The notes beneath the pieces are model-generated. The model made no database searches. It was given only the letters and a program-made list of their open reading frames with translations, and was not told the origin of the DNA. A program made the position numbers and the translations under genes. A stretch of 64,000 bases of DNA from positions 4,340,001-4,404,000 of the forward strand of contig OZ252020.1 in NCBI GenBank assembly GCA_965247505.1. The letters run 5' to 3'. This DNA comes from CAIYRG01 sp965247505. GTDB lineage: Bacteria > Pseudomonadota > Alphaproteobacteria > Micropepsales > Micropepsaceae. Shown here one piece after another: positions 17,343-27,064 of this stretch. Position 1 is the first letter of the stretch; every line of letters starts with the position of its first letter.

Positions 17343-18482
17343 CTACAATCGAATATCGATCTCTTCCATGTTTTGTCTAATTTCTATATCGATTTCCTCT
17401 GCCGCAGAAATATCTGTTCGACCACCGACTTCGTCTCCCAACCGAAGCTTGGCAACTCCGCGGCCATATAATGCATAAGAGAAATTTGGGAAAACGAAAA
17501 TCGCTGCGTCGTAATCTTCGATTGCATTTTCATAATTGCCGGCGCGCAAGTACGCGTAGGCGCGAGAATCGAGATAGGCTGGGTTGCTGGGGTGCATCGC
17601 GATCGCCCTATCGCAATAGCTGAGGGCCTCGTCGATCCTGCCCATTTTTGCCAGAACATAGCAGCTATTATTGTAGGCGCCGGAATGCTCCGGCTCCAGT
17701 TCGATCACGCTACGATAACCCTCAACAGCCTGCGAATATTGCTTTGTCGCGTCAAAGAAATTTGCTCTCGCAAAATGTCCCGCCATGGCATCCGGCGCGA
17801 GTTCTACCGCTCTGTCAAAATCTGAAAGGGCGTCATCCCAATTCTCAAGCTCTTGCCGCAATGTCCCTCTGCGAATATGCGCAGCATAATCGGTCGGCTC
17901 TAACCGCATTGCGCTCGCAATATCCTCTTCTGCCTTTTCGGGATCGTCCAAACTAATATGAATGGCTGCGCGCAAAAAATAGAAATCGGCATCATTCACA
18001 CTAATGAAAATCGCTTGGTTGCAGGCTTCCAATGCGTCTGCAACGCGATCGAGATAAGCCAGAGTCTCACAACGGCGCCCATGCGCCGGCGCAGAATCCG
18101 GTTCAACGCGCACTGCCTCATCGTAATCCGCAAGCGCACCCAGACTGTCATATTTTGCAGCCCTAGCAGCGCCGCGACCGAGGTACCCATCCGAAAAACT
18201 TGGTTTGAGTTCCACCAAGCGAGCAAAGTCGGAAATCGACTCGTCATAATATTCTTGGAAAAAATTGGCCTCGCCGCGCAGGCGAAGCGCATAAGCCATA
18301 TCAGTCGCGCTCAAGCTCCCAGAGGCAATTGCTTGTGACAGATATTCAATGGCTTGTTCAAAATCACCGTTTCGGCTCGCTTCCATACCCGCGCGAAGAT
18401 CGCGCCCATCCGCGGCAAATGAGGTGCCCGAGACCAGCAACAATAACGCCAGCGCTAGGGCCGCAAGGAGATGATTTACCAA
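17343..18482 (-). CDS. Periplasmic/secreted TPR-repeat protein
   Basis: 379 residues with a signal peptide (MVNHLLAALALALLLLVSG, cleavage near FAADG) followed by about nine tetratricopeptide units from residue 30 to the end, for example YLGRGAARAAKYDSLGALAD with YDEAVRVEPDS. TPR solenoids mediate protein-protein contacts; no enzymatic domain is visible. The stop lies 12 bp from the cobT stop in convergent orientation. Partner and role unknown. Confidence 0.8.
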   Translation of the reverse strand: MVNHLLAALALALLLLVSGTSFAADGRDLRAGMEASRNGDFEQAIEYLSQAIASGSLSATDMAYALRLRGEANFFQEYYDESISDFARLVELKPSFSDGYLGRGAARAAKYDSLGALADYDEAVRVEPDSAPAHGRRCETLAYLDRVADALEACNQAIFISVNDADFYFLRAAIHISLDDPEKAEEDIASAMRLEPTDYAAHIRRGTLRQELENWDDALSDFDRAVELAPDAMAGHFARANFFDATKQYSQAVEGYRSVIELEPEHSGAYNNSCYVLAKMGRIDEALSYCDRAIAMHPSNPAYLDSRAYAYLRAGNYENAIEDYDAAIFVFPNFSYALYGRGVAKLRLGDEVGGRTDISAAEEIDIEIRQNMEEIDIRL

Positions 18483-18628
18483 AGTAACTTCCGCGTTCGG
18501 CTAGCAAGAGCACTATAGCAGCGGCTTCGCGGCGTACCTACCAATTGCACGCGCTAAATGGCTGCCTCACTGAGCACATGCCAACAATCGAAATAGCCGA
18601 ACAATCAAGGCCTAGAAAAACTGCGCGT

Positions 18629-18925
18629 TTACGCGGCTGCAGTCTGCGCTAGGCGCTTCGCAACCTGCTTTTTAAGGCGCAGAGCGCGCGCAGAGAGGGC
18701 CGAATCCTTTGCTCTGAGCAAGAATGCGTCCAGCCCACCCTTGCGATCAACTGTCTTTAAAGCGTGCATGCTGATCTTCAGGGAAACAGTCCGGTCAAGA
18801 GATTCGCTGGCCAAGCTCACGGTCTGAAGATTTGGACGAAACACCCGCTTCGTCCTGTTTTTTGCGTGACTGACATTATTCCCGCTTTGCACGCCTTTTC
18901 CGGTTAGTTCGCAGCGGCGGGACAT
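18629..18925 (-). CDS. rpmB: 50S ribosomal protein L28
   Basis: 98 residues starting MSRRCELTGKGVQSGNNVSH with RTKRVFRPNLQ, the L28 signature. Alphaproteobacterial L28 is of this length, with the C-terminal AKRLAQ extension. Only one Cys is present near the N terminus, so it is not the four-Cys zinc form. A palindromic promoter-like region lies just upstream (18962-19018). Confidence 0.96.
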   Translation of the reverse strand: MSRRCELTGKGVQSGNNVSHAKNRTKRVFRPNLQTVSLASESLDRTVSLKISMHALKTVDRKGGLDAFLLRAKDSALSARALRLKKQVAKRLAQTAAA

Positions 18926-18961
18926 GACACATACCTCATGTAAATTTCATTCGGGAAAACG

Positions 18962-19018
18962 CCTTGACGGACGCTCCATAAGCGCGCTCTCCTAGCGGAG
19001 GCATCCGTCCGGCGTCAA
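18962..19018. promoter_or_regulatory. Palindromic region upstream of rpmB, with outward TTGACG boxes
   Basis: CTTGACGGACG at the left is mirrored by CGTCCGGCGTCAAG at the right, around an inner CTCC-TAGC-GGAG stem. On the minus strand TTGACG is followed 17 nt later by CTAGGA, a plausible sigma-70-type promoter for rpmB. The plus-strand TTGACG could serve the DUF3108 gene. The symmetry may reflect a divergent promoter pair or an operator; inferred from sequence only. Confidence 0.35.
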
Positions 19019-19131
19019 GCCGAACCCCTGCCGACAGGCGCCACCCATTTTTGGCTTCTAGATCGGCTATATTTGGATTTCATGGGATCACAATGTTACA
19101 GCTTGAATTCTTGAGCAAGACGAGACCCGCG

Positions 19132-19998
19132 ATGAGATATTTACGAATTGGGACGTTTTGGATTGTCGCCCTCCTTTTGGTGGGCGTGACCTATTCCGGC
19201 CCCGTGCAATCTGCCGGAGGTGAGTACCTAGCAACCGAGGACCAGCCTTCCACGCTTGATATCACATTCAGGCTCTATGCCGGGGGCATTCCCTTTGGCG
19301 CTATCACCATGTCTACGCGAATCCAGGGCGGCAAATATCTCGCCTCCTCCACCGTCGAAACATCCGGCCTAATAAACCGATTTTGGGAATCCAATATCGA
19401 AGCAGCCTCCAATGGCGATATCGGCCAAAGCCAGGTAAGACCTGCCCGTTACGACAATTTCACCACGCGGCGCGGCCAGCGGCGCGAATTCGTCCTTAGC
19501 TTCCGGGACGACGGTCCGGACAGCATTTATACCAATCCAGACCGCAGATATGACGACGAGGAGCTACCGCCCGGAGCCGACGAAGCTAGGAATTCCATGG
19601 ATCCCTTAAGTGCCATGGTATTTCTGATGAACAGCCATCATTCGAACCTTGATAACCCCTGCGGGGTTGTAGCACCCGTTTATGACGGCCAACGTCGCTA
19701 TGACGTCGCGTTCAGCCTCATCAAGAACGAAGAGATACGCATGGATAATGGGCTTTATGCCGGACCGGTCATGACGTGTCAGATCGACTATGTTCAAGTA
19801 GCCGGCGAGCTGCAAAATATCGTTGAAAATGGTGGCGAAATGCCCAGAGTTTTTGCCTGGATCGCAGAACTTCGGAGCCCGCTGAACCCTAACAAGCCCT
19901 ATCTGGTACCCATCCGCCTTTGGTCGAATACCGAATTTGGAATGATCACGGCGGTGGCAAGTGAGCTGCGGCTAGACGGGGTAGATCTCGAAACTTAG
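19132..19998 (+). CDS. DUF3108-family exported protein
   Basis: About 288 residues, beginning MRYLRIGTFWIVALLLVGV with a signal-peptide-like N terminus ending near VQSAGG. The body matches the DUF3108 pattern: LDITFRLYAGGIPFGAITMS, later TNPDRRYDDEELPPGADEARN, DPLSAMVFLMN and a conserved Cys in DNPCG. Function of the family is unknown; members are periplasmic and often lie between rpmB and the Suv3-like helicase in Alphaproteobacteria, as here. Starts at 19093 or 19051 are possible but would push the hydrophobic segment inward. Confidence 0.8.
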   Translation: MRYLRIGTFWIVALLLVGVTYSGPVQSAGGEYLATEDQPSTLDITFRLYAGGIPFGAITMSTRIQGGKYLASSTVETSGLINRFWESNIEAASNGDIGQSQVRPARYDNFTTRRGQRREFVLSFRDDGPDSIYTNPDRRYDDEELPPGADEARNSMDPLSAMVFLMNSHHSNLDNPCGVVAPVYDGQRRYDVAFSLIKNEEIRMDNGLYAGPVMTCQIDYVQVAGELQNIVENGGEMPRVFAWIAELRSPLNPNKPYLVPIRLWSNTEFGMITAVASELRLDGVDLET

Positions 19999-20266
19999 GG
20001 GCGAGGGCTAAACATTCTTGGTGTACCCGATGGCCGTTCGGCAGTGCCTTATCATGTGTATTACCCCATATTTTGCTTGCAGCAGGCCTGGAAAGCGAAT
20101 ATGTGGTGCGTGAACAAAGAATGACATATTGTTTAGTTAGTGATTCGGACACGCTTCGTTCTCGTTGCGTTCACGATGGTATTCGACTCTTGCGTAGAAT
20201 ATATCGAGCAAAACACTCCCAGTAGAGCTTAGTGACGCTGGCCCTTGAGGGCGGGCGCCGTGCGCT
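19999..20266. other. Intergenic region, no gene recognised
   Basis: 268 bp between the DUF3108 gene and the helicase gene. No credible open frame, RNA gene or strong hairpin with U-run was recognised. Confidence 0.6.
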
Positions 20267-22855
20267 ATGGTGCGTCTCATGTCCCGCTCCCATTTAAGTG
20301 CCCTATCATCCTCCCCGACAAGTTTAGATGGGCCCTTCGGGCGTATTACAGCCGTTTTGGGGCCAACGAATACCGGCAAGACGCATCTCGCTATCGAGCG
20401 CATGTTGGGCCACCGCTCGGGCATGATCGGTTTACCGCTGCGCCTATTGGCGCGTGAGGTCTTTGACAAAATCGTAGCTTTGAAGGGCACGGGCGAGGTC
20501 GCCTTGATCACAGGTGAGGAACGCGTCGTTCCACGTCACCCTCGCTATTATGTCTGTACGGTGGAGGCCATGCCCGTGGACATCCCGGTTGCCTTCCTTG
20601 CAATCGATGAGATCCAGCTTTGCGCGGACCCGGAACGGGGACATATTTTTACTGATCGGCTAATGCACGCACGGGGCTTGGAAGAAACAATGTTGTTGGG
20701 GGCCGGAACCATGCGTTCTGCAATCCGACGCATGGAGCCACGCGCGCATTTTTTGAGTCGTCCGCGTTTTTCCGATCTCACCTATAGCGGTTCAAAAAAA
20801 CTGACGCGCCTACCTCGGCGCTCGGCAATCGTGGCATTTTCATCCCACGATGTTTACGGCCTTGCGGATCTTGTGCGCGCGCAACGTGGAGGCGCAGCGG
20901 TTGTCTTAGGCGCTCTGTCGCCACGAACACGCAACGCGCAAGTCGAGATCTACCAGTCTGGGGATGCAGATTTTCTTATTGCCACGGATGCAATCGGTAT
21001 GGGCATCAACATGGATGTCGATCACGTTGCATTTGCTGCGCTTGAAAAATTTGACGGTGCGATGCAGCGCCCACTGAAGCCCGACGAAATTGGTCAGATC
21101 GCAGGACGGGCGGGACGCTATATGAATGACGGCACCTTCGGCACAACTGCAGACGCGGACCCATTAGAATTAGAAGTTGCCGACCAAGTTGAAAGCCATC
21201 GCTACGAACCCGTACGCGTGCTGCAATGGCGCAACAGTTCGCTGGATTTCTCAAGCCTCTCGGCATTGCTCACGAGTTTGGAGGCCCCGCCGCCGATGCG
21301 CGGCCTTACACGTGGCCGCATCGCTTCCGATCACTGGGCGTTGCGTACGCTGGCGCAAGACAACGAAATCCAAAACGCAGTCAATAATTTCTCTACGGTG
21401 AAGCTCCTTTGGGAAACATGCCAGTTGCCCGATTTTCGTAAATTAACCGCGGACGAACACACCAAATTGGTGGCTCAAATTTTTGGTCATTTATTGCGTG
21501 ATGGCGCCCTTCCCGACGATTGGCTGGCCCGCCAGATTAAACACCTGGATATCGTGGAGGGCGACGTCGACACGCTGTCCGGAAGGCTCGCCCAGATTCG
21601 CACTTGGACTTATGCGACCCACCGCCCGCGTTGGACAGGTGACCCAACGCATTGGCAAGAAGTGACGCGCGCCGTCGAAGACCGCCTGTCCGACGCGCTA
21701 CACGAAAGGCTAACCCAACGGTTTATTGATCGTCGCACCTCGCTTCTTATGCGTAGCCTCCGCGACGAAGAATACCTCGCCCTTTCGGTTGACGATTCGG
21801 GCGCCATCGTTATCGGCAACGAATATATAGGGAAACTCGAGGGCTTCCGCTTTGCTCCCGACCCACGTGCGCAGGGTATTCATGGCCGCACTCTACGTGC
21901 TGCCGCGCTACGTGGTCTTGAGTCAGAGCTCACCTCACGTGCGCGCGCGCTTATTGGCGCCGAAAACGACGAAATTCATCTCTCGGAGCATGGGCAGCTT
22001 TGGTGGCGCGGGGCGCCGATCGCAAAACTCGAATGCGGAGCAAGCCCATTAACGCCTTCCCTTGTAGTTTTTGCAGATGAATTGCTTAAGGGGCAATTGC
22101 GCAATGCACTCGAAGCACGTCTAGGCTGTTGGTTGGAAAATCACATTGCAACGATACTCGAGCCTCTTGTTTCATTACGCCGCGCTGCACAAGCACGAAG
22201 CGACGACAAACAGCTTGCACTTGCCGGACTCTCCCGCGGACTTGCCTTTCAGCTCACAGAGAATCTGGGTCGGTTAAACTCATCGTCGAGTGGGAAGCAA
22301 CGCGAAATGCGCGAGGCAGTCAAACTGCTCGGACGCTTCGGCGTGAGAGCGGGACGCCACGCATTATTTATCCCGCGTTTGTTAAAACCAGCGCCTTCCG
22401 CTCTTGTAGCGCTTCTGTGGGCGGCCCATCGTCAAATGTACCCAATTCCTGCCCCACCCACTCCAGGCCTAACCTCATTTGCTGTCGACGAAGCCGTCTG
22501 CAAACCTTTTATCGAGGCTGCCTATTTTAATGTCGTGGGTAATCGCGCAATTCGTTTGGATATCCTTGAACGGTTGGATTCGGAGCTGCTCGTAGCATCG
22601 CGCAAAGGATTGATTGCGGAAGAGGTGACGCGCCGCCTTTGCTCGCTGCTAGGCTCCGGCACCGAGGAAACAATTAAAATTGCTAATGCGCTTGGCTGGG
22701 AAAGGATTCCTAGGGGAGATTTGGAAGAGCAAGGCATGATCTGGCGCCGTAAAGGGTCAACAAACAAAAAAAGACGGAGGAGGCAGCGCAAAAAGGACGC
22801 TCCGCGATCCGACTCACCCTTTGCCGGTCTCGCAGGCCTCATCGCTGCGGATTAG
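20267..22855 (+). CDS. Suv3-like superfamily 2 helicase
   Basis: 862-residue SF2 helicase resembling mitochondrial RNA helicase SUV3. Motifs: Walker A GPTNTGKT (32-39), DEIQ box (114-117), LGAGTMRSAI, motif V IATDAIGMGINMDVD, motif VI QIAGRAGR; the C-terminal half is family-specific and ends in a Lys/Arg-rich tail (KKRRRRQRKKD). SUV3 works with an exoribonuclease in RNA turnover; alphaproteobacterial versions are largely uncharacterised. An alternative ATG lies 12 nt downstream. The S4-domain gene starts 6 bp after the stop, suggesting a joint RNA-related operon. Confidence 0.88.
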   Translation: MVRLMSRSHLSALSSSPTSLDGPFGRITAVLGPTNTGKTHLAIERMLGHRSGMIGLPLRLLAREVFDKIVALKGTGEVALITGEERVVPRHPRYYVCTVEAMPVDIPVAFLAIDEIQLCADPERGHIFTDRLMHARGLEETMLLGAGTMRSAIRRMEPRAHFLSRPRFSDLTYSGSKKLTRLPRRSAIVAFSSHDVYGLADLVRAQRGGAAVVLGALSPRTRNAQVEIYQSGDADFLIATDAIGMGINMDVDHVAFAALEKFDGAMQRPLKPDEIGQIAGRAGRYMNDGTFGTTADADPLELEVADQVESHRYEPVRVLQWRNSSLDFSSLSALLTSLEAPPPMRGLTRGRIASDHWALRTLAQDNEIQNAVNNFSTVKLLWETCQLPDFRKLTADEHTKLVAQIFGHLLRDGALPDDWLARQIKHLDIVEGDVDTLSGRLAQIRTWTYATHRPRWTGDPTHWQEVTRAVEDRLSDALHERLTQRFIDRRTSLLMRSLRDEEYLALSVDDSGAIVIGNEYIGKLEGFRFAPDPRAQGIHGRTLRAAALRGLESELTSRARALIGAENDEIHLSEHGQLWWRGAPIAKLECGASPLTPSLVVFADELLKGQLRNALEARLGCWLENHIATILEPLVSLRRAAQARSDDKQLALAGLSRGLAFQLTENLGRLNSSSSGKQREMREAVKLLGRFGVRAGRHALFIPRLLKPAPSALVALLWAAHRQMYPIPAPPTPGLTSFAVDEAVCKPFIEAAYFNVVGNRAIRLDILERLDSELLVASRKGLIAEEVTRRLCSLLGSGTEETIKIANALGWERIPRGDLEEQGMIWRRKGSTNKKRRRRQRKKDAPRSDSPFAGLAGLIAAD

Positions 22856-22861
22856 CGGCCC

Positions 22862-23146
22862 ATGCCAACCACACTACTCGCCACAGAATCGCTGCGCATC
22901 GACAAATGGCTATGGCATGCCCGTTTCTGTAGAACACGCAAATTAGCGCAAATAGTCGCGTCTAAGGGCCACCTTCGTGTCAACGGCCATCGGGTTGAAA
23001 AAGCCGGGGCCCGTGTCCAAGCTGGCGACATAATGACTCTTGCCACCGGAGGGCAGGCAATGGTTATTCGAGTGCTCGGCCTCGGTGAGCGGCGGGGTCC
23101 GGCGAAAATGGCGCGAACTTTGTACGAAATTATCGAGGACGCTTGA
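22862..23146 (+). CDS. S4-domain RNA-binding protein (Hsp15-like)
   Basis: 94 residues with an S4 fold: LRIDKWLWHARFCRTRKLAQ then GHLRVNGHRVEKAGARVQAGD. Hsp15 (HslR) binds stalled 50S subunits bearing nascent chains. The alphaproteobacterial form is shorter than E. coli HslR and follows the Suv3-like helicase, as here. Assigned by the DKWLWHARF and V-N-G pattern. Confidence 0.88.
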   Translation: MPTTLLATESLRIDKWLWHARFCRTRKLAQIVASKGHLRVNGHRVEKAGARVQAGDIMTLATGGQAMVIRVLGLGERRGPAKMARTLYEIIEDA

Positions 23147-23202
23147 TCGCGGGGCCTGCTCGTCCTAATGGGTCACCCCCACTCGTTTTACCGGAGAGAG
23201 CT

Positions 23203-23541
23203 ATGACCTACGTCGTTACCGAAGCTTGCATCCGTTGCAAGTACCTGGATTGCGTCGAGGTTTGTCCTGTCGATTGCTTTTATGAGGGCAATAATATGCT
23301 CGTCATACACCCTGACGAATGCATTGACTGCGGTGTATGCGAGCCGGAGTGCCCTGCCGAGGCCATCCAGCCGGATACGGTTCCCGACTTGGAGAAATGG
23401 TTGGAGGTTAACGCGGAATACGCGAAAATATGGCCGAACATCAGTCAAATGGGAGTGCCGCCTCCGGACGGCAAGGATTTCGAGGGCGCCCCTGACAAAT
23501 TCGAGAAATTTTTTGACCCTGCACCTGGCGAGGGTACCTGA
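23203..23541 (+). CDS. fdxA: Seven-iron ferredoxin (3Fe-4S/4Fe-4S)
   Basis: 112 residues starting MTYVVTEACIRCKYLDCVEV. Two cluster motifs are seen: CIRCKYLDCVEVCPVDC and CIDCGVCEPECP. The C-terminal extension (KWLEVNAEYAKIWPNIS...DKFEKFF) is typical of the FdxA family. GGAGAGAG lies about 6 nt before the chosen ATG. carD often follows in Alphaproteobacteria but does not here; an IS256 lies 390 bp downstream, so the original neighbourhood is probably disrupted. Confidence 0.94.
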   Translation: MTYVVTEACIRCKYLDCVEVCPVDCFYEGNNMLVIHPDECIDCGVCEPECPAEAIQPDTVPDLEKWLEVNAEYAKIWPNISQMGVPPPDGKDFEGAPDKFEKFFDPAPGEGT

Positions 23542-23931
23542 CCACTCGGTTGCTACGCACTTATGCCGATCATTCCTCGCATTGATTTGGCTTTTTTCAT
23601 GAGAGGACTAGCACCACGCCTATGCCGTTAACGGCCGAGCGAAGCCAAAGTGGTAAATATATTAGGCCGCAAAAAAGCGATCGATAAATGCGGGAAACTC
23701 CGGATTAATTTTGTTATTCAATCGCTTGGCAGAGAAATTCTTCCAATTCTGGGAATTTTGTGGTACATTAAAGTAATAAATCCTCGTGTGGCGCGCCGTT
23801 CAAACGCTTAGGGCTAGGCCTGGAGCGATACAACTTTTACGCGAATCGCCACGGGCAGAAGTTTCCGTCTTCACAGAAAACGGAGGGAGCGCGAGCTTCG
23901 AGAAACGAACTTGCGCGCCACGAGGCGGGGG
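23542..23931. other. Region between fdxA and IS256 copy 2, no gene recognised
   Basis: 390 bp with no convincing open frame or RNA gene. It is AT-richer than its surroundings around 23640-23790. It probably holds the fdxA 3' end plus chromosomal sequence of unknown role. The usual downstream gene carD is not detectable. Confidence 0.55.
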
Positions 23932-25375
23932 GATGTCCCGGTCGATGTTGAAAAGTTGAGGTAGGTGTCGCTCTCCTGGAGCCGTTAGGCTCCGGGTGCT
24001 GCAAACCCAAAAGGGAGAACGACGCCATGGGAAATAATATACGTAGTTCCAGCCGCCCGAAAGCCCTTGCCCCCTCGATTCCTATGCCGCCGCTGGCGGA
24101 CGCGATGGACGCAGTCCATCTCAGCGTGGATCGGTTTTGTCTTCTGGCCGGGGTCGAGGCCTTGGCCGAGATGATGGAGGAGGACGCCACGACCGTGTGC
24201 GGGGCCTGACATCGCCGCCATGGGGACCGTCGAGGTTATCGCTGGGGCAGGACACATAGCGAGATCGGCTACCACGGCGGCAAAGTGAAGGTGGCCCGGC
24301 CACGGGTTCGTGAGCGGGCGGGCAAAGAGGTGAGCTTGGAGAGTTGGCAGGCGCTACGCGATGGCAACCTGCTGCTCGAGTGGGCGCTCAACCTGATGGT
24401 GCTGAACGTGTCGACCCGCAAGTACCACCGCGCGGTCCGTCTGCCCGAGGGCGAGCTGGCGAAAGCGCGTGGCGACGGCACCTCGAAGTCGGCCGTTTCC
24501 CGGCGCTTTGTGGCGCTGTCAGGCAAGAAGATGAAGGCCTGGCTCGCCTCGGATCTCTCGGAACTCGACCTGCTAGTCATCCAGATCGACGGTCTGCATG
24601 TCGGCGACCATGTCCTGATGGCGGCGATCGGCGTCGATGGCAACGGCGACAAGCATGTCCTGGCCGTGGTCGAGGGGGCGACGGAGAACACGGTCATCGT
24701 CCAGGCCTTGATCGACAATCTCCTCGCCAGGGGGCTCGATCCAACACTGCCGCGGCTGTTCATCGTCGATGGCGCGAAGGCACTCAGCAAAGCGATCCGA
24801 AACACCTTCGGTGTGGCCGCCGCCATCCAGCGCTGCCAGGTCCACAAGGGCCGTAACATCATCGAGCGCCTGCCCCAACATTTGCACGCGAGCGTCAAGA
24901 AGGCGCTCCGTCAGGCCTGGGACCAGGACGACGCAAACAAGGCCGAGCGGCTCTTGCGCAACCTGGTCCGGCGTCTGGAGCATGAGGAACCGGGCGTCTC
25001 GGGCAGCATCCTGGAGGGGCTGGAGGAGATCCTCACCGTCATCCGCCTCGGCCTACCGCACGCACTCCGGCGCTCGCTCGCCTGCACCAACATCGTCGAG
25101 AACGCGCTCGGCACGGTGCGCCAGGTCACCCGCAACGTCAAACGCTGGAGACACGCCGAGATGGCGCTCAGATGGACCGCCGCCGGCCTGCTGGAGGCCC
25201 AGAAAACCTTCCGTCGCCTCAAGGCCTATCGCCAGCTGCCCATCCTCCGAAATGCTCCCCAGGAACACTTGAGAAAGGCTCAGGCCGACAGTGCCATTGA
25301 AACCATCATGAAGGCAGCATAGCATCACCAACCAGCGACGCCTGCCCCACGAATTTCAACAGAGATAGGGACATC
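23932..25375 (+). mobile_element. IS256-family element, copy 2 (complete, about 1.44 kb)
   Basis: Left terminus GATGTCCCGG at 23932 and right terminus ...GGGACATC at 25375 form an imperfect inverted repeat that continues inward (TGTTGAAA...GTGTCG against TGTTGAAA...GCGTCG). The right end abuts an IS3 orfA remnant, which resumes within a few bases, so the element inserted into that IS3. The left flank is chromosomal, so one half of the IS3 was lost by deletion or rearrangement. No 8-9 bp target duplication is evident. Confidence 0.85.
24027..25322 (+). pseudogene. IS256-family transposase with in-frame TGA
   Basis: A 431-codon transposase frame starting MGNNIRSSSRPKALAPSIPM, interrupted at codon 61 by TGA (24207-24209). 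Copy 1 has CGA (Arg) at the equivalent position, so a single C-to-T change inactivated this copy. The downstream frame is otherwise open, with the same DDE motifs, so it could still yield a truncated protein from an internal ATG at 24285. Confidence 0.88.
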
Positions 25376-25603
25376 GCCCTGATCTGTACCCATGCCGCCA
25401 TAGTTCTTGCGCCAGCGGTAGTAGGTGAACGCGGTTACACCAATCTGGCGAATGGCATTGATCCGAGACTTCCCTTGCCCCAGTAAAACGTCAACCTGAC
25501 GCAGCTTAGATACGATCTCTTCTGGTTTATGGCGCTTAGCAGCCATCTTCGGTCCTCCTCTTTCCATCACAATCGGGTGGACCAATTCAAAGGGGGAGGA
25601 TCA
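25376..25603 (-). mobile_element. IS3-A remnant (left end plus part of orfA)
   Basis: About 228 bp matching the left end of the complete IS3 at 36869-38086: terminal TGATCCTCCCCC at 25603 and the orfA start MAAKRHKPEEIVSKLRQVDV at 25546, with AGGAGG before it. OrfA stops making sense after GGMGTDQ, where IS256 copy 2 begins. One residue differs from the full copy (Asn for Asp in KSRINAIRQ). Non-functional. Confidence 0.88.
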
Positions 25604-25951
25604 GCCGGCGCAGACCCGGTTATTGCAGACACAACGCTGAAGCAGACCTTATCTTCATCCGCAGGGTGTTCTTTGCCTTTGCTAGAGGTGCAGGCTGCCG
25701 AATCGCCAAGGGTGCCGGTGGCCCGAACGCTAAAGGGCAGATGGTCGAAACGGTCTCAGCTATGCTTGAACCCGTCTCGTGCCGCATTCGCCTGATAAAA
25801 CGGGAAGCCCGAAAATCGCCAGCAGAGACTTCTCGAAGAAACCGCGCAACAAAGTCAGAAAGCCGGTCTCTGTTACGCGCAATCCGACAAATGAGCGTGC
25901 TAACCGCCGGAAAACTCTGACCTATTACGAAGAGACAATAATCGGTACAAA
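25604..25951. other. Unassigned 348-bp stretch between IS3 remnant and IS1595
   Basis: No gene is recognised. Short basic open frames exist on the plus strand but show no familiar motif or ribosome site. It continues on the far side of the IS1595 insertion at 27073. Confidence 0.5.
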
Positions 25952-25959
25952 GGCTAACG
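25952..25959. repeat. Target-site duplication of IS1595 (left)
   Basis: GGCTAACG, repeated exactly at 27065-27072 directly after the element. Confidence 0.85.
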
Positions 25960-27064
25960 CTTGCCTATCCGGTTAACGCCCATGACCGCTACATGTAGGG
26001 TGCCGCCACTCTCCCGAGTAAAGCTCGGCATAGGTTGGAGCAGAGGTGTCGCCCGCGATGCCGAGCAATGAGCGGAAGGCGTTGAACGGGTAGAACCGCC
26101 TGTTGAAGCGGAAGGTGAACTCGTTGAGGTAGGCTTGTAGGTGCTGGTGGCTAACGCCGTGGTGGATCCCGATCAGCCACGTCTTCAGGTTGGCGAAAAC
26201 CAGATGGATGATCGGCAGGTATTGCTCGGCAACCTCTGGATCACCACACTCGGCAACAGCGAAGTGCTCATAGCCGCGCTTACCGAGGCCAGCATAGCCG
26301 CTCCAATCGTCAGTAACGATCAGCGATCCCGGCGCGACGGTGCTCTCGACGAACCCATAGAGCGACTCGGCGCTACGGTCGAGCACGACGGCGAGCCGAA
26401 CGCGTCCGGCATAGCGTCCGTCTTTCCGGTTGTCGAGCTTGGTGCCCGGCTTTCGATGACGCACCTCGATGGCACAGGAGACGGGAACCTTGTGGTGAAC
26501 ACCACGGCCTTCCCCACGCGTTCGCCCGCCAACCCAGGGTTCGTCCACCTCAACATGGTTCTTGGGCTGTCCACCGATCCTGTCTTGGTTGGGCCGCACC
26601 ATGCCCGAGCGGAGCTTGTGGAGAATTTGAAAGGCCGTCTCGTAGCGCGAAAGACCAAGTTGCCGCTGAAACTGCACGGCGGACATGCCAGGCGTCTGAC
26701 TGGCGACCAGATAAGCGGCCCAGAACCAGACGTTCAGCGGAGTGTGGCTACGCTCCATCACTGTTCCCACCGTCAGCCCGGTGTTCTGGCGGCACTTGCG
26801 GCAGCGCAGGACGCCAGGGCGGTTTTCAAAGTGGAACGGCTCTCCCGCCGTGCCGCAGTGCGGGCAGGCAAAGCCGTCTCCCCAGCGGGCTTTCTCCAGG
26901 TAGGCGGCGCAGGCCGCATCATCGGGGAAAAGTCGCTGGAACTCGGGTAGCGAATGCGGGAATGGGAGATCGGCGCGGTCGAGAACATCCATGGCGCGCT
27001 CCCCTATATCCAGTTTGCGCCCATTCTAGCCCTAGTGGGTGTGGGTATAAACCGGATAGGCATG
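25960..27064 (-). mobile_element. IS1595-family element (1105 bp)
   Basis: Bounded by inverted ends CTTGCCTATCCGGTT and AACCGGATAGGCATG and by an exact 8-bp duplication GGCTAACG on both sides. A complete transposase is encoded on the minus strand. Intact ends, duplication and frame point to a recent insertion. Confidence 0.85.
25973..26992 (-). CDS. IS1595-family transposase
   Basis: 339 residues. An N-terminal zinc ribbon (CPHCG...CRKC, residues about 43-69) is followed by the IS1595 core: VDEPWVGGRT with the first catalytic Asp, VTDDWSGYAG with the second, and the C-terminal HHGVSHQHLQAYLNEFTFR segment with the last acidic residue. The commoner form of the first motif is DETYVGG; Pro-Trp here is a small variation. 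Confidence 0.88.
   Translation of the reverse strand: MDVLDRADLPFPHSLPEFQRLFPDDAACAAYLEKARWGDGFACPHCGTAGEPFHFENRPGVLRCRKCRQNTGLTVGTVMERSHTPLNVWFWAAYLVASQTPGMSAVQFQRQLGLSRYETAFQILHKLRSGMVRPNQDRIGGQPKNHVEVDEPWVGGRTRGEGRGVHHKVPVSCAIEVRHRKPGTKLDNRKDGRYAGRVRLAVVLDRSAESLYGFVESTVAPGSLIVTDDWSGYAGLGKRGYEHFAVAECGDPEVAEQYLPIIHLVFANLKTWLIGIHHGVSHQHLQAYLNEFTFRFNRRFYPFNAFRSLLGIAGDTSAPTYAELYSGEWRHPTCSGHGR

Noticed and set aside
1..25375. Composite transposon carrying argJ-fdxA
   Set aside because: The enclosed genes are in normal chromosomal order for Alphaproteobacteria, so two independent IS insertions are more likely than transposition of the block.
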